Source: a virus
DNA: 64,000 bases
IMG/VR virus record: IMGVR_UViG_3300013132_000028
Span: 53,838-117,837 of that record
Strand: one strand, 5' to 3'
Of the stretch, positions 1-11,500 are shown piece by piece. The notes beneath the pieces are model-generated. The model saw nothing but the letters and a program-made list of their open reading frames with translations, did no database searches and had not been told where the DNA came from. Position numbers and translations under genes: made by a program. Position 1 is the stretch's first letter. Each line of letters begins with the position of its first letter.

Positions 1-2613
1 AACTACGTTGATTAGCTTTCCAGCGGCTTTGGCGGCCTCGTTGTAGTCTCCGGCTTGTGCCAGGCGGTCGGCCTCTTTAATTTCTTCTACCACTCCCTGG
101 TTTCCACTTTCGCCTAGGTCAGCCTTCAGACGTGCCAGCACGTCTCTAAACTTTCCCATTTCGTCGCGTGGTTGAGTCTGCGGAGTGTACTTTCCACCCT
201 CGTAGACCATCGGAGGCATGTTTTCAGCTGCGGCAGCAATACCGGCTGCTCGCACTCTCAAGTCCTCGGTCTCGGCGGCTAGCTCGACGGAGTTGCTCTT
301 CCACTTCTCCGGAATCAAGTCAGGCCTGTCCAGCCCTCTGGCGCGGCGCATGATGTGTCTCTTTACCGCGGCTTTTCTGCTGTCTTTGGCCAGTCCGTAT
401 GACGAGATCGCGTTCTTCAGGTCCTGTACGTTCCTGATCGGGAACGAGCCGTCCGGCATCGCCTTTTTCTCGGCTGCTAGCTTCTTTCTGACTCTGCGTG
501 AGATAAAGCCTAGCTCGTTCATGTTGTCGTCCCAGGCAGTCTCCTCGCCGTCCACTCGCAGGGCTAGCTCGGCTGCGCGGATTCGTAGTCGCTCGTTACG
601 CTCGGCTCTGGCGGCAGCCATTCTCTCGGTTGCGGCAGCGCTCGCTGCTAGCAGTGGCTGTTTTTCTAACTGTTCCAACTTTTCAATTCTTTGTGCCAAT
701 TCGGTCACCGGATCGGACTTCAAACGCGCCAAAACTCCGGCGCCAGCGGCAACAAGTGCCATGACCTGACCAGAGGCAACTCGTGCTCTGGCGATTGGGA
801 AGCCAGGCACGTTTACCTGGCACACGGCTACTAGCTCTAGCCCGCCCTTGATTGGTCGCCAGTCACCGGACGGTGCCGACGCGCGGAGAGCTCTGATCTG
901 CTCAGGCGTGGTGCCTGGACGTACTGCACCGGCTACCCAGATACCAAAAGCGTCCTCTCCAGCGTGCACGTCTGCGACTGCGGAAGCGGTGTCGTCGTAG
1001 TGCTTGGCGGCCTCGGCGGCTGTAGCGCTCAGCGAGGCGTGTCCACCTGCCAGTGTCAACTGTCCGACGGCAACATCGTTATTGTCGTCTGTACGTACCA
1101 CACCGGTGTGGAAGTATGCGTACTTGCTCTTGCTCTTCGGCGGCTTAGTGCCGTAGGACATGCCTATGTGGTCGACGTGCCAGGCTGCAATGTGGCCGAA
1201 CACCTGTCCCTCGTCGGTTACTGTCAGCGGAGTTGGCTTAGACAAGTTTTGGTCAAAAAACCACGTTGCCGGTGGAACTACTGGTATCGAACCAGCGATT
1301 AAACCGCACGCGACTAACGCGGACGCCTCCATCGGGTCCATCTCTTCTGCGTACACTCCGTCTGGTATGCTCACTTGGCTCTCCTGCTCTGTCTCGGCTT
1401 GTTCGTCGAGGTAAATACGGCATTCTTGGAACGCCGGTTTTGACACTAACGTAACTGCCATAACTCTAGCTTTGTTGATCGTAATTTTACCCCCACCTAG
1501 GTCTTGGCTTGCTTCTTCTGAGTCGTCTTTTTCTTTCTTTTCTTCCTTCGCCTCAAACTGGTCTAGGTCTGCAGACACACCCCTGATAAAGCCGCTACGC
1601 ACCAGTCTCTCTGCCTCTGCACCGTAGGGGCCAGTGTCAAACACACCCACCGCGTTACCTATTCCGTTTTCCACGCGCTCCATCTGGTCTATTCGACCTA
1701 CCACTACAGAACCAGCGTGGCCTTCGCCAGTCTTTATCTGCCATAGGAGCGGAAGAGGCAGCTCTCGCATCTCAATCGCGCCCTGCTCAAAAATTCTTCC
1801 GTCTCCCGACTCGACACCTTCCGGTATTACTAGAGGAATCTTAAAAGAGCCCGGCTCTGTCGGCTGTATCTCGATCTTGCCGGTCGCTACCAGATTGGCG
1901 GTAAACTTTTGAACTGCTTCTTTATGTCTGGCAGCCAGCACGCTTCTAGCCATGTACGAGTCGCTGTCTATTAAAAAGTCGGCAGTAGAAAAGTACTTTC
2001 CGCCCCTCTTTCCGTGCATCTGACGGTGACGCTTGTCTCCAGTCCACATGCCGGTTGCCTCTTTGTGCCTCAGGGCGCAGTAGCCCTTGGCGCGAGGTCC
2101 TAGGTATTTTGACAGTTGTCTAAAGCACCTGGTCCAGTCACCAGGAGTGTTCCAACGAATTTTTGCGGCACCCCTGCCATACAGCCAGTAGCGTCTCAGT
2201 TGTTCGGCCTTGCCTCTGTTTCGGTCTAGTCCGCCTGCAGCCGCAACCGCCACTAAGTCGCCGGTGCTAGAGCTGTATATCGCGGTCAGACGACAGTCCA
2301 CCGGCTCTACCCATGAGTACGCTGCCGCTGCCACTGCCTCTGCACCGTCTATCTGCTCCAGAACCTGGGTCAGCGACTGGTCGTCGAGCACGACGATAGG
2401 CGGGGGCGTAGGAGAGTTTAGGTCGGCAAGTACTCGCTCGTCCTTCTCCCACTTTCCTGGCTTACGTGTAAACGTGGTTGGTTTGGTGGAGTCAGAGGAG
2501 GCGGGAATAAGCGCCACTAGGTCCAGGACCGCCAGCGGGTCGTCTGGCGCGACGATCGCCATGTACACGGCGGCCATGTCTGAGGTTTCTGGCGTCAACT
2601 CTTTTGTGCTCAT
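1..2613 (-). CDS. Capsid maturation (prohead) protease, actinophage type; 3' end cut by window edge
   Basis: An uninterrupted frame runs from an ATG at 2613 off the left edge, giving at least 871 residues. Residues about 130-190 hold the actinophage motif RGKAEQLRRYW...GAAKIRW followed by PGDWTRC and GYCALRHKEATGMW. Next comes an HK97-type (S78-like) serine protease core: the likely catalytic His is H299 in GEGHAGSVVVGRI and the likely Ser is S347 in GFIRGVSADL, followed by the strand ARVMAVTLVSKPAF. After that is a long conserved segment (PLTVTDEGQVFGHIAAW, HYDDT, GEDAFGIWVAGAVRPG, SGDWRPIKGGLELVAV) known from Streptomyces and mycobacterial phage protease fusions, then a charged alpha-helical scaffold-like tail. 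It cleaves scaffold and capsid subunits during prohead maturation. Its start overlaps the stop of the upstream gene (ATGA). The major capsid gene is expected immediately beyond position 1. Confidence 0.9.
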   Translation of the reverse strand, partial: MSTKELTPETSDMAAVYMAIVAPDDPLAVLDLVALIPASSDSTKPTTFTRKPGKWEKDERVLADLNSPTPPPIVVLDDQSLTQVLEQIDGAEAVAAAAYSWVEPVDCRLTAIYSSSTGDLVAVAAAGGLDRNRGKAEQLRRYWLYGRGAAKIRWNTPGDWTRCFRQLSKYLGPRAKGYCALRHKEATGMWTGDKRHRQMHGKRGGKYFSTADFLIDSDSYMARSVLAARHKEAVQKFTANLVATGKIEIQPTEPGSFKIPLVIPEGVESGDGRIFEQGAIEMRELPLPLLWQIKTGEGHAGSVVVGRIDQMERVENGIGNAVGVFDTGPYGAEAERLVRSGFIRGVSADLDQFEAKEEKKEKDDSEEASQDLGGGKITINKARVMAVTLVSKPAFQECRIYLDEQAETEQESQVSIPDGVYAEEMDPMEASALVACGLIAGSIPVVPPATWFFDQNLSKPTPLTVTDEGQVFGHIAAWHVDHIGMSYGTKPPKSKSKYAYFHTGVVRTDDNNDVAVGQLTLAGGHASLSATAAEAAKHYDDTASAVADVHAGEDAFGIWVAGAVRPGTTPEQIRALRASAPSGDWRPIKGGLELVAVCQVNVPGFPIARARVASGQVMALVAAGAGVLARLKSDPVTELAQRIEKLEQLEKQPLLAASAAATERMAAARAERNERLRIRAAELALRVDGEETAWDDNMNELGFISRRVRKKLAAEKKAMPDGSFPIRNVQDLKNAISSYGLAKDSRKAAVKRHIMRRARGLDRPDLIPEKWKSNSVELAAETEDLRVRAAGIAAAAENMPPMVYEGGKYTPQTQPRDEMGKFRDVLARLKADLGESGNQGVVEEIKEADRLAQAGDYNEAAKAAGKLINVV

Positions 2614-4493
2614 TTTTTGGCCTTAGGTACTACTGAGGGAGTGGCAATCGGAATCTGGTTTGGCTGGTAGTAGACGTTCGGTCCCTTTCCGATAGCGGCT
2701 CGTTGTTCGCCTGCTTTGTCGCGTTTAGCAGTTATCTTAGAGGCGTCTTCTTCCGGTTTATCGATCGTTCCCTCCCGGCCCTTAGTGATTATAGGGTTGT
2801 ACCAACCCCTGTTTACGTATCTCTCTACTCCGTCTTTTCCCTTGTACTTCTGGTCTAGCCAGTCACGCAGCATCGGGTCATTGTAGGCGTTTGGCGCGGT
2901 TCTCACCGTTCCGAAAGTCACTGGCTTGGCTGGCGTCGCTGCTGGTGCCGTTGCTGCGTCTGCGTTTCCAGTCTTTAAGTTGCTGCCTTGGGCAGGCGTC
3001 GTACTTACGTTGGACGCTGCCTCCGGACTCACGCGCTGAGCTGCTGCCCAAGCGCTCCAGTCTCTCATCAGAAGCGAGACGTCGTTCTGTGTCAGCGCCG
3101 GTAACAGTCCTGGCAGCGATATTGCAGAACTGCCCTGCGGCACTCTAGGCTTGGCCAGTAGTCCAGTCGTGTCTAGCCTGCCTCCATCAAATCTTTCGGC
3201 CTGACTTTGCACCTCAGTCTTGTCGTCCACGCCCTGTGTAAACTGTGCTCCGACGGTAACTAGTTTGCCGTCAGACAGCTCCACGCTAACCTGACCGGTC
3301 TTGCTGTCTACGGACTTGACGGTGCCGACCGCGGACCTGTCGCCGCCTATGAATACTTTTGTACCGGCCGTCGCAAACTTTCCGGCCGCGTCTCTGACCT
3401 GTACTTTCGCGTTGTCTGAGCGCTCGTCGGACGTGTACACTCCGGGAGTGCTGTCTTTGCTCAGACCCTCTTCGCCCGCTGCGGTGACCGAGGCCCGGTC
3501 TATGAGCTCCCAGTCTATCTCGTCGGCAGCGTCGGCTACCAGCATAGCCTCCTCTGGGTCTAGCATGGACGGTCCGATACTTGAGTACGGATTTTGCTTT
3601 AGGAATGCAGAAACTTTCATGGCAGACATCGCGTCTATGGAGACGTGGATTCTGGGCGCCTTGTCGTACGGTTCGTCCAAAGATTTATCGTACGTATTGA
3701 AGTCGTGCGCAGTGTGCCCTAGGTCTTCCCATCCATCGCCGTCCCAAACAAAAACTTCTCCTTCTGGCTGTACTTTGTACAAACGGTCGATGCCGCCGTT
3801 CTCTAGATTTACGCGGACTACAAACTCTGGAGCTAGCTCTACGTTTATCGACTCAGCGTCAAAAAATTCTTTAACGTCTTGGGTGTTGTCGCCGTATAAA
3901 TCGTATTCCGCCTCGAGCATGCCGGAGTATGCGTCAGCGCGAACACTTTTCTTCTTTTTATTTTCTCGTTCGACGATTGCTCTCGCCCAGCGCCAGGCAG
4001 GGTCTCCACCCCAAAGTGCCCAGGCAATACGACCTCTGCTAGGGTAGCCGTCTTCTCCTGGGCCCCAACCCTTGCCCTTCTTGTCTACCTCGTGACGTGG
4101 GAAGTACTTTGCAATGTGCCTAATCTTTCTGATGCCGATCTGTCCGCCGCGGGCCAGTGTTCTGGCGCTGTTCACGCCGACCGGAGTTCCACCGCGGTTG
4201 TGTTTTGCACGCCACTCTAGTCCTCGTTTTGCCTCTGCCTGTGCGGCCTTTGGCACAGTGTACATGCGGTCTCCGCTTGCAACTATACGAATGTCGAGGT
4301 CTGTCAGTGCGCCTAACGCGAGGTCTGTCATCGCCCTAGTCGGTTTGTCGTGCGGCTTCTGCCACTTTGCACTTGCCAGCAGGACACCGGTAGTTCCAGT
4401 ACGTACAATCGTATTGGTCTCAGTGTCAAGCACGGCTGCACGACTTTCATCTACGAACAGATAAAGACTTCCGTACTGACCCGCTAGCCTCAC
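2610..4493 (-). CDS. Actinophage head-associated protein with KOW/SH3-like segment
   Basis: 627 residues with a GTG start at 4493 that overlaps the upstream stop (GTGA); GGGAGAG upstream serves as ribosome site. The N-terminal part (about 70-180) carries a block I recognise from Streptomyces phage head genes: KRGLEWRAKHNRGGTPVGV, then RHIAKYFPRHEVDKKGKGW, then GYPSRGRIAWALWGGD. Around 370-410 a glycine-rich strand segment (GTKVFIGGDRSAVGTVKS) looks like a KOW/SH3-type barrel. The C-terminus is low-complexity and ends in a motif with LRDWLDQKYKG and GWYNPIIT. It lies between the protease and the Cys-cluster protein in a tightly overlapped head operon, so a structural or head-assembly role is inferred. 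No catalytic function is visible. Confidence 0.75.
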   Translation of the reverse strand: MRLAGQYGSLYLFVDESRAAVLDTETNTIVRTGTTGVLLASAKWQKPHDKPTRAMTDLALGALTDLDIRIVASGDRMYTVPKAAQAEAKRGLEWRAKHNRGGTPVGVNSARTLARGGQIGIRKIRHIAKYFPRHEVDKKGKGWGPGEDGYPSRGRIAWALWGGDPAWRWARAIVERENKKKKSVRADAYSGMLEAEYDLYGDNTQDVKEFFDAESINVELAPEFVVRVNLENGGIDRLYKVQPEGEVFVWDGDGWEDLGHTAHDFNTYDKSLDEPYDKAPRIHVSIDAMSAMKVSAFLKQNPYSSIGPSMLDPEEAMLVADAADEIDWELIDRASVTAAGEEGLSKDSTPGVYTSDERSDNAKVQVRDAAGKFATAGTKVFIGGDRSAVGTVKSVDSKTGQVSVELSDGKLVTVGAQFTQGVDDKTEVQSQAERFDGGRLDTTGLLAKPRVPQGSSAISLPGLLPALTQNDVSLLMRDWSAWAAAQRVSPEAASNVSTTPAQGSNLKTGNADAATAPAATPAKPVTFGTVRTAPNAYNDPMLRDWLDQKYKGKDGVERYVNRGWYNPIITKGREGTIDKPEEDASKITAKRDKAGEQRAAIGKGPNVYYQPNQIPIATPSVVPKAKK

Positions 4494-5533
4494 TGGGACT
4501 CTCCCTTCCGACTATCGTCGGTAATCGGTCCGCCTGAAATCCACGCATCGCACGTGCGAGCAGACGCACACTTGAAGTCTAGCGCCTCGCAGTAGCCTAG
4601 GTCTGCGGCTTCGATCGTGTCCCAGCCAGCGGAGGCGGCTAGTCCACTCGCTATGCACTCTTTCATCTCTGAGGTCTGAATAAAGGCCGCGCAGTTGCCG
4701 CAGCGGCTTGTCTTTGCCTCTTCGATCGTGACCGACCACTTTTCAGCCTTCTTCTGCCAGAACTCTTCGTTTGGTTCCTCTGGGTTCATGGGACCGTATC
4801 CGATGTCGTCTATCGCATTCTGACGATTCTCTAGGTTTAGCGCCAAGTCCTGTGTCGCCGGCGGGCAGACAAACTCCCCGGCGGCTTTAATCGTTTTTTC
4901 TTTTGCTGGACGTTCTACGTCCTCGCGGGAGAGCGGCTTTCCACTTTTTTCTGCCTTGTCAAACGTCTCTATGAAGTCAGGAGAAACCTCTACGATAGTC
5001 ATGCCGTCGAACTCTGTGTGCTCAGGCGGAACCCTGAACCAGGCCGAATTATTACGGCTAAACATTCCGGCGTCAGAGGTGTAAACTAGTTCCTGCACGT
5101 CTTGCGCGCTCTCGTCGAGTAGGGCGATTAGTGACTCTCCGTCTCCCGGGTCCCCTGGACTAAACGCCATAATAGTCTCCCTCATGTACATACCTTCTAG
5201 GGCTTCGGCTGGAACTGGTACTCGAAGAGTCGATGCCCAAGACCCGTCTGAGTCTTGAAACGCCCTAACAGTGTACGCCTTGCCGTAGCTATTGAACGTT
5301 ATTGTGCCACTACTTCTGTCTACTGTTACGTCGTTTTTGCTCCCTAGAGGATACTCTAGCACCTCAGATAGAGTAAACAGCGCCATTACTGGACCGTCCT
5401 CGTCGTGGTCAAACCAGGCAACCTCCGACACGGCGAAGGTCTCTCTCGGCTTGTCTAGAGTTTCAACTACGGCAGGGCCTAAGTATCCAGTTTTGTAGTC
5501 TTCCGGTATGGTAAGTTTTCTCTGCTCGGTCAT
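4490..5533 (-). CDS. Structural-module protein with C-terminal cysteine cluster
   Basis: 347 residues, ATG start with AGAGGCAACC upstream. The N-terminal 200 residues are beta-rich and acidic without a recognised fold. The C-terminal 80 residues contain a cysteine-rich domain (CGNCAAF...C...GYCEALDFKCASARTCDAW, then GGPITD) that recurs in head-module proteins of many large tailed phages and resembles a small metal or Fe-S cluster binding unit. Which metal is bound cannot be read from sequence. Its place in the head operon, between the giant protein and the preceding head protein, suggests a virion or capsid-assembly component. Its stop overlaps the GTG of the next gene. Confidence 0.7.
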   Translation of the reverse strand: MTEQRKLTIPEDYKTGYLGPAVVETLDKPRETFAVSEVAWFDHDEDGPVMALFTLSEVLEYPLGSKNDVTVDRSSGTITFNSYGKAYTVRAFQDSDGSWASTLRVPVPAEALEGMYMRETIMAFSPGDPGDGESLIALLDESAQDVQELVYTSDAGMFSRNNSAWFRVPPEHTEFDGMTIVEVSPDFIETFDKAEKSGKPLSREDVERPAKEKTIKAAGEFVCPPATQDLALNLENRQNAIDDIGYGPMNPEEPNEEFWQKKAEKWSVTIEEAKTSRCGNCAAFIQTSEMKECIASGLAASAGWDTIEAADLGYCEALDFKCASARTCDAWISGGPITDDSRKGESQ

Positions 5534-5549
5534 GGTTGCCTCTGTCTCT

Positions 5550-8500
5550 TTACTTCTTCACCGGTATAAGGTCGTCCCACGATGAGGCGCCGTACTTCTC
5601 TGGCGGTACTCCATTGTCGAGTAGCATTTTAACTAGACGTTCACGCACCGCCGGGGACACACTTATGATGGCCAGGTCTGCCCACGATATTCCGTTCTTA
5701 AACATCAGTTCGTAGGTGCCTGATCCTGAAGTGGGCTTGGCTGGTTTTATCTCACCGATCGGGTCGGTCTCCTTCATGCGCTTTCCGTACTGGTCCTTGA
5801 AGTTGGCCCAGAAGTCCAGCCGTGAGTACAGCTTCAGCGGGTCAAAGTGAAAGTACGCGTGACTGTCTGCTGCTACAGAGTAGGGCTTCATGGTTGCCTT
5901 AGGCTTCGTGAATAGGTAGTCTGCTCCCCCTGTTCTTATGTCTGCGTCGCTTGAGTCGCCCTGGCCACCAATTCCCTCTGTCCAGCGGACTGACGTGGCT
6001 TTTAGGCCGTCTTCCAGCATGAGCAGGTTGAACATCTCCTGGGCCGCTGAGTCTGCATTGTTTGCACCCTTGATTCCAAAAGAGTGAGTTATGGCGCCAG
6101 TCTCTGTTTTTTTAACCATGTACTCTGCTATTGCATTGCTCGTTCTGTACGACAGTCTGTCGTTTAGGTCGTAGGCCGGAGTGTCTAGGTTTAGCCACAT
6201 CTGTTCATAAGGCAGTCCCAGCAGCTTCTCTATCGCCTTGAGCTTCGCCTTGCGGGCAGCTCCAACTACGTTTTTTGCCGGATCAATTTCTTTGCCAAAG
6301 ATGCTAATTAGACGGTTTTCAGCCAGAACTCTTACGTCCTCTTTGGTTGCCGGTCTAGGGGCACGCACTCCGCCTAGCTTCATGCCTCTTGCGATTGCGT
6401 TGGCGGTGGAGGTTGCGTCCTGCTGCTCTGGCACTAGTACCTCTACCCTATTGTGAAAAGCAAGTCCTTCTCGACTAGTATTCAGACTGCTCACCGGCTT
6501 TGAGTCTCTATTTGCTCTGTATACTCTGATAACTGCACCGGTAATTTTGTCCGTTATTACGTATGTAGTTGTTTCATTGTAGGAAGAAGAGTACTCCACG
6601 TCCATCTGGCTACCAGACTTTACTATTGCCATGCTACCGTCTGCGTTTCTTCGCATCTTGGGCATTCTTATGCCTTGGTTTATGAGTAGATCGTACTCGT
6701 CTGTGTTCGGCACTTTTTTGAGGAGCTCAGCTACTAGATCGTCTCCAGCCCAAGACGTGAGTTTGAAGCTGGCGCGTGTGTAGGTCTTGTCGCCGTCTAC
6801 TATAGTCATCATGTGCACGTCTAGGTCTTCAACGTCTCCTGCGTCTACTGCAGCAGACCGACCGCGTGCTCCGGCGGCTGGGCTGCTCTGCACGTGCGCA
6901 ACTGCGTCTACTAGAGACTTGACGCCTGCACCCGTGAGCTCGCTCTGCGACCAGTCTACGCTAGCTAAGTCTGGGTCGTCTAGCTCTGGTACGTTTACTC
7001 CGGGACCCGCCTCTGTCAGTTTTGTCTGGTCAAACAGCCTGCCACCCGTTACTTTGTCGACGGAGCGGACTTTTTTACTTCCGTCTAAGAACTGTACCTG
7101 TACGTAGTTCTCGTAGCCCTTTGCACCTGGAAAACCGTAGATCACACCCTCGTCGCCATTTGCGTCGGTCACGGTTACGCCTTTGTACAACCAGTTATTA
7201 AATCTGTCTTTCTTAAACTTTTGATTTGCGCCCGGCGGCGGTGCAAACTGGTCCTTAATCGGGGCAAGATCGTCTTTCTCAAAAGCTAAGCCCAGCCAGG
7301 TAGCGTGCGGACTGTCTGCCTGTACATGCTGAAAGTGTGGATTATCCTTGTAGTATTCGTTGGTCTCTGACGCCACCGTAATTTTTCCGTCGCTCGTAAT
7401 TATTCCTGGTTTTGGTTGATCTTTTACACCAACTATAAAAACACCACTGTACTGAGAGTAAGCTACGTAGTCTATCTGCGACTTTTCTTTAGTGGTCTCT
7501 AGTGCGTTGTAGCGAGTAAACTCTTCTATGTAATTTTTTGCAGCGAGTGCGCCGTATTTAAGCGCAGAGTTTGTGTCAAATGGACCAAAGTCAATCTCGT
7601 TGTTGGCTACTGTTTTCTTGGTGGCGTCTGCCCACTCGTCTGGAGTGTACGACTTTAACGGAGACTCAGACTGGCTGGACGAAGACGGCGGCGGTGGTGG
7701 ATTAGGTACGGTCGGCTGCGGTGTGTTTATTTCGGTGCCGCTCTTTGGTGAACGAGTGCTCTTTATTACTGTCTTTCCACTGTACTCTACGTACTGTTGA
7801 TTTCCGTTAGTGTGCTGTAGAAACATGCGAAACTTGTGCGTCTTCTTTCCTTTGTTGTAGGCAGCACCGTGCGACGACACGCGCGCCCAGCCGGAGCCGT
7901 ACGGAATGTAGTCTCCAACTTTAAGATTTTCTACCTTGGTGTCTTTCTTTTCGTACAACTCTGGGTTGTCTAAGTCCTTCTTGTCTAGAGCCAGCGCTGG
8001 ATTGCCAACCGGCGTCTTCGTGGTAGAACTCTTCGGCTCGGCTGCGCCGCTCTTTTCTTTCTTCTTTGCTTCGAGCAGGTTCTTGACTAGCTCCACCGCC
8101 TTGGCGTTGTTTCCGCCGATGTGCCAGTCGTACTTCTTGTCCGGGTCAAGCGAGTCCGGTGTTTTCCAGTCGTACAGCCTGGCGAATATAGCTGCACCGT
8201 CCGGGCTCTCAAAACGCATTGACCACTCTTGCTGTACTTTGTCGCCAGAGCCGTACTCGTACGGCTTGCCTAGAAGCTCGGTCAACTCTTTTGGAGTGTA
8301 CTCCACGGTCTCGTTGAGAAAATAGCTACCAGACACAAACGTAGTCGTGTCGTTTATGTTTGTAACCTTGTACGAGTCTGTCGTGCCTAGCTGTGGCTCC
8401 GGCGGTGCGGTGTACTTTTGTTCGGCCGAAAGTTCTGCGGGCTTTGGCTTGACCGGGTCTGCAGACGCGCTTGCGCTTGACTCTATTAGGTGCGTAGAAA

Positions 8501-11500
8501 AGTTTTTCTTCTTTCCGCCGTCTCCTAGGTCTTCTGCAACTAGGTTTTTAGTTCCTGTTTTTGGGTTGTCCCAGCTGTTGAGCGGACGCACGGTGCGTTC
8601 CTTGCCGTTGTACACAAACTTCAACAGCTTTTTGTCTTTGATGGCCTTGCTTATCTGGTCGTGCAGTGCCTCTAGTGTTTCAGAAGTTTTCAGTACTACT
8701 GCGTCGTCAGCTGCTGTCGGCGCTGGCTCAGGGGATAAAGGGACGGCAGGCTCACTGCTCGGTGCTGGCGTTGTCGGTGCCGGTGTGTCTGGTTCACCGC
8801 CTCCAGGTCCCCCCTCCGGGAAACCTCCGTCGTCTACGATTTGCAGCGTCTTTGTCGTTTTCAGCTGCTTGTCTTTTTTGCCGTCAAACTTTACCCAGGC
8901 GTAGTCGGGGAACACGACACCTTTCTTTTTGTACACGTCTAACTTAGAGACTACGCCGACTTCGCCAGTCTTTGTAGACTTTACCTTCATGCCGGCCGCG
9001 ATCGGTGTCTTGCCGTCAGCGGAGAGGCTCTTACCGACCGGACTACTGCCTTCGGCCGGAGTTTCGACTGCAAGTTTTTCTGGCTTGGGTGCGGACGCGT
9101 CTGCCTTGGCGTTTCTGTAGACGTCGCCGAAGAAGTTTTCTGGCTTCTCGTAGTAGCCAGCGGGCGCTTGTGTGTACGGACCTAGGTCAGCCTGTCTTAG
9201 CTCATTCCAGGTTTCGGTAAACTCGTCCATCTTGTCTAGCGGCACGCGTACTTGTATGTCGTAGGTGTTGTCTTGTGCCGTTCCTTCTGCAACGATGTAC
9301 GGCACGCCGCGCTCTGCCAGGTCTACTGGTCCCTCGTCGCCGCCAAACCTAGGCATGTCGCCGCCTATGTCGTTCAGCGTTACCTCTACAAAGTTACCGT
9401 CGTCTGACAGCTTAGGCGGGTTGGCGTCGTCAAACCACTGCGTGTCTCCGGCTTTCTTTGCGTACTTACTTGTGTCCACCTCTTCGGCCGTGATAACTGG
9501 TGACTTTACTACGTCTATCTTGTCTTTCTTGGCTACGTCGCCTGCTATGCGTAGATTTTCTGCGATGCTCTTAAACTCGCCGCCTTTGCCGTGCTTTTCT
9601 TGCATGTAGTCTGCAACTTTTTCTACTTCGTCCTGTATCTCTGCAATGTCGCCTGGATTGTCGACTGGCTTTTTTTGTTGTACTGTCTTCTCTAGCTCGT
9701 CTAGTTTTTCTTTAAGGTCCAGGTCTTCTACCGGCAGGTCGGTCTGCTCCCTGTACATTTTAATTGCATCCAGTGTCTCGTCTGCAAAGTCTTCTGCTAT
9801 GACGTACGCGTCACCTGGTGTAAGCTCGTCTTCGTCAGCTGGTGCGGGTGCGTCTTTCAGGTTTTTGACCGTGACGGTGGTGTCTTTGTCAGTGAGTCCA
9901 GCGCGCTCGAGGATGTCCATTCTGCGCATCTCTAGCTTGTCTGCGACGGTCTTCTGCAGCACCGGCTCGTCTGGAAACGCGGCTGCCACGAGGCTGTCGA
10001 TGTCTGCTCTGGTTATGTCCAGCAGCTTGGAGGCGCTGGCCTTTAGTTCTGGTTCGGTCATGTCTCCAAAGATTTTTGCGGCCTGCGGGTTCATGTCCGG
10101 GTCGCGAAGCGTCTCCCACTCGTCGGCCTTGTCGCCGAACAGCTCGCCCTTTGGCTTTCCCATGGCGCGCATCAGCAGCGCACCGCCGGTGTCTACGCGG
10201 TTTGGCTTGCCGTCTACTGAGACTACGTTGTCCATGGCAAGACCGGCGACGTCCCAGTTGGCGAGCCAGGCGTCGACAGCAAAGCCGTTCTGCAGTGCCT
10301 TTTTGTAGCTAGGCTCGTCGATCTTCTTGGCCATGTCTGGCTTTGCGTCCGGCAGTATAGGCGAGACGGTGACCATGTTACCCGCCTCGTCCACGCCGAA
10401 GAACGTGTCGGCGCCGTCTACGTCTGCGCGGCGGTAGAGTGCCGAGGCCAGCACCTCGTTGCCGGCGTGCAGTGGACTCTTCGGTGTCTTTACGTAGTAC
10501 TTGCTGCCGTCTGGAGCTTCGTACGTGCCGCCCTCGTTGGAGCCGAGCTGGTTGCCGACTTTCTTCCACCCTGTGATGTCGAAAGAGCTACCTACGCTGG
10601 TGCCGATTGCGCCAGTTGGGTTCTTAGACTTGCTGAGCGCTGGCTTGTTCTGTCGCGCTACGTCTTCTTCCGACGGTGGAGCTACCTCGTCTCCGGTGCC
10701 AGCCAGGTCGCGGAAAAACAGATTTGTGTTGACGCCCTGTATCTGCAGCGCGTCGCGAATGGCCTGACCGCTGACTAGGATGTCGGTGCCACCGTCGAGC
10801 GGATACTCGAGTATCGCGTATCCGGCGCTCTCTTCTTCTAGGTCTGGCTCGACTGCAATTCTTAGTGAGTCTATCAGCGTTTCAGTGTCCCAGTTGTCCG
10901 CGATGTACAGCGGACTGTCCGTGAATCCCTCTGGAAAGCCGGCTGCGACTTCGTTGCCGTCTGCCCCGTTGTACTCCGAGGCGTAGGCGTCGGTGTCTGG
11001 TAGGTTGTAGCCTTCCGGCAGGTCTATGCTTTCGTTCGGTATCAAGTAAGGCAGGTAGTTGCCATCCTCGTTGATGCTAATGTTTTCGGCGGGCGTCAGC
11101 TTACGCAGTCGCACGATTCTTCGTCCGTCCTTGTCTACGACACTCTCGACCGCGTACTGACCCCAGACCAGCTCTCGTTCTTCTCCTATCGGTGTGCTGG
11201 TGCCATTGCCCTCGTCGATCACGACTACAAACGTGCCGTCTCCACTCTTGCCCTCTAGCACATCGTCAATGTCTCCAGTAGCTTTTTTCCACGAGTCAGG
11301 TGGGAACGAGACCACGTTGCCCTCCTCGGACAGCGCGTCTGCAAAGCCCTGGTCATCTGAGAGGTCGTACGACTTCCAGACTTTCGTGGCGTTAGTGCCG
11401 GAATTTACTGCGGACATTTTTAGCAGCGCCTGCGCGGTTGCGTACTTAGCGTCGCTCGAGTTGAATAGCTCCGGCTCCGCCTCTATTGCGGCTATCGCCT

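Noticed and set aside
5550-6300. ADP-ribosyltransferase domain at the end of the giant protein
   Set aside because: The C-terminal block is actinophage-conserved, but I cannot identify an R-S-E or equivalent catalytic triad.
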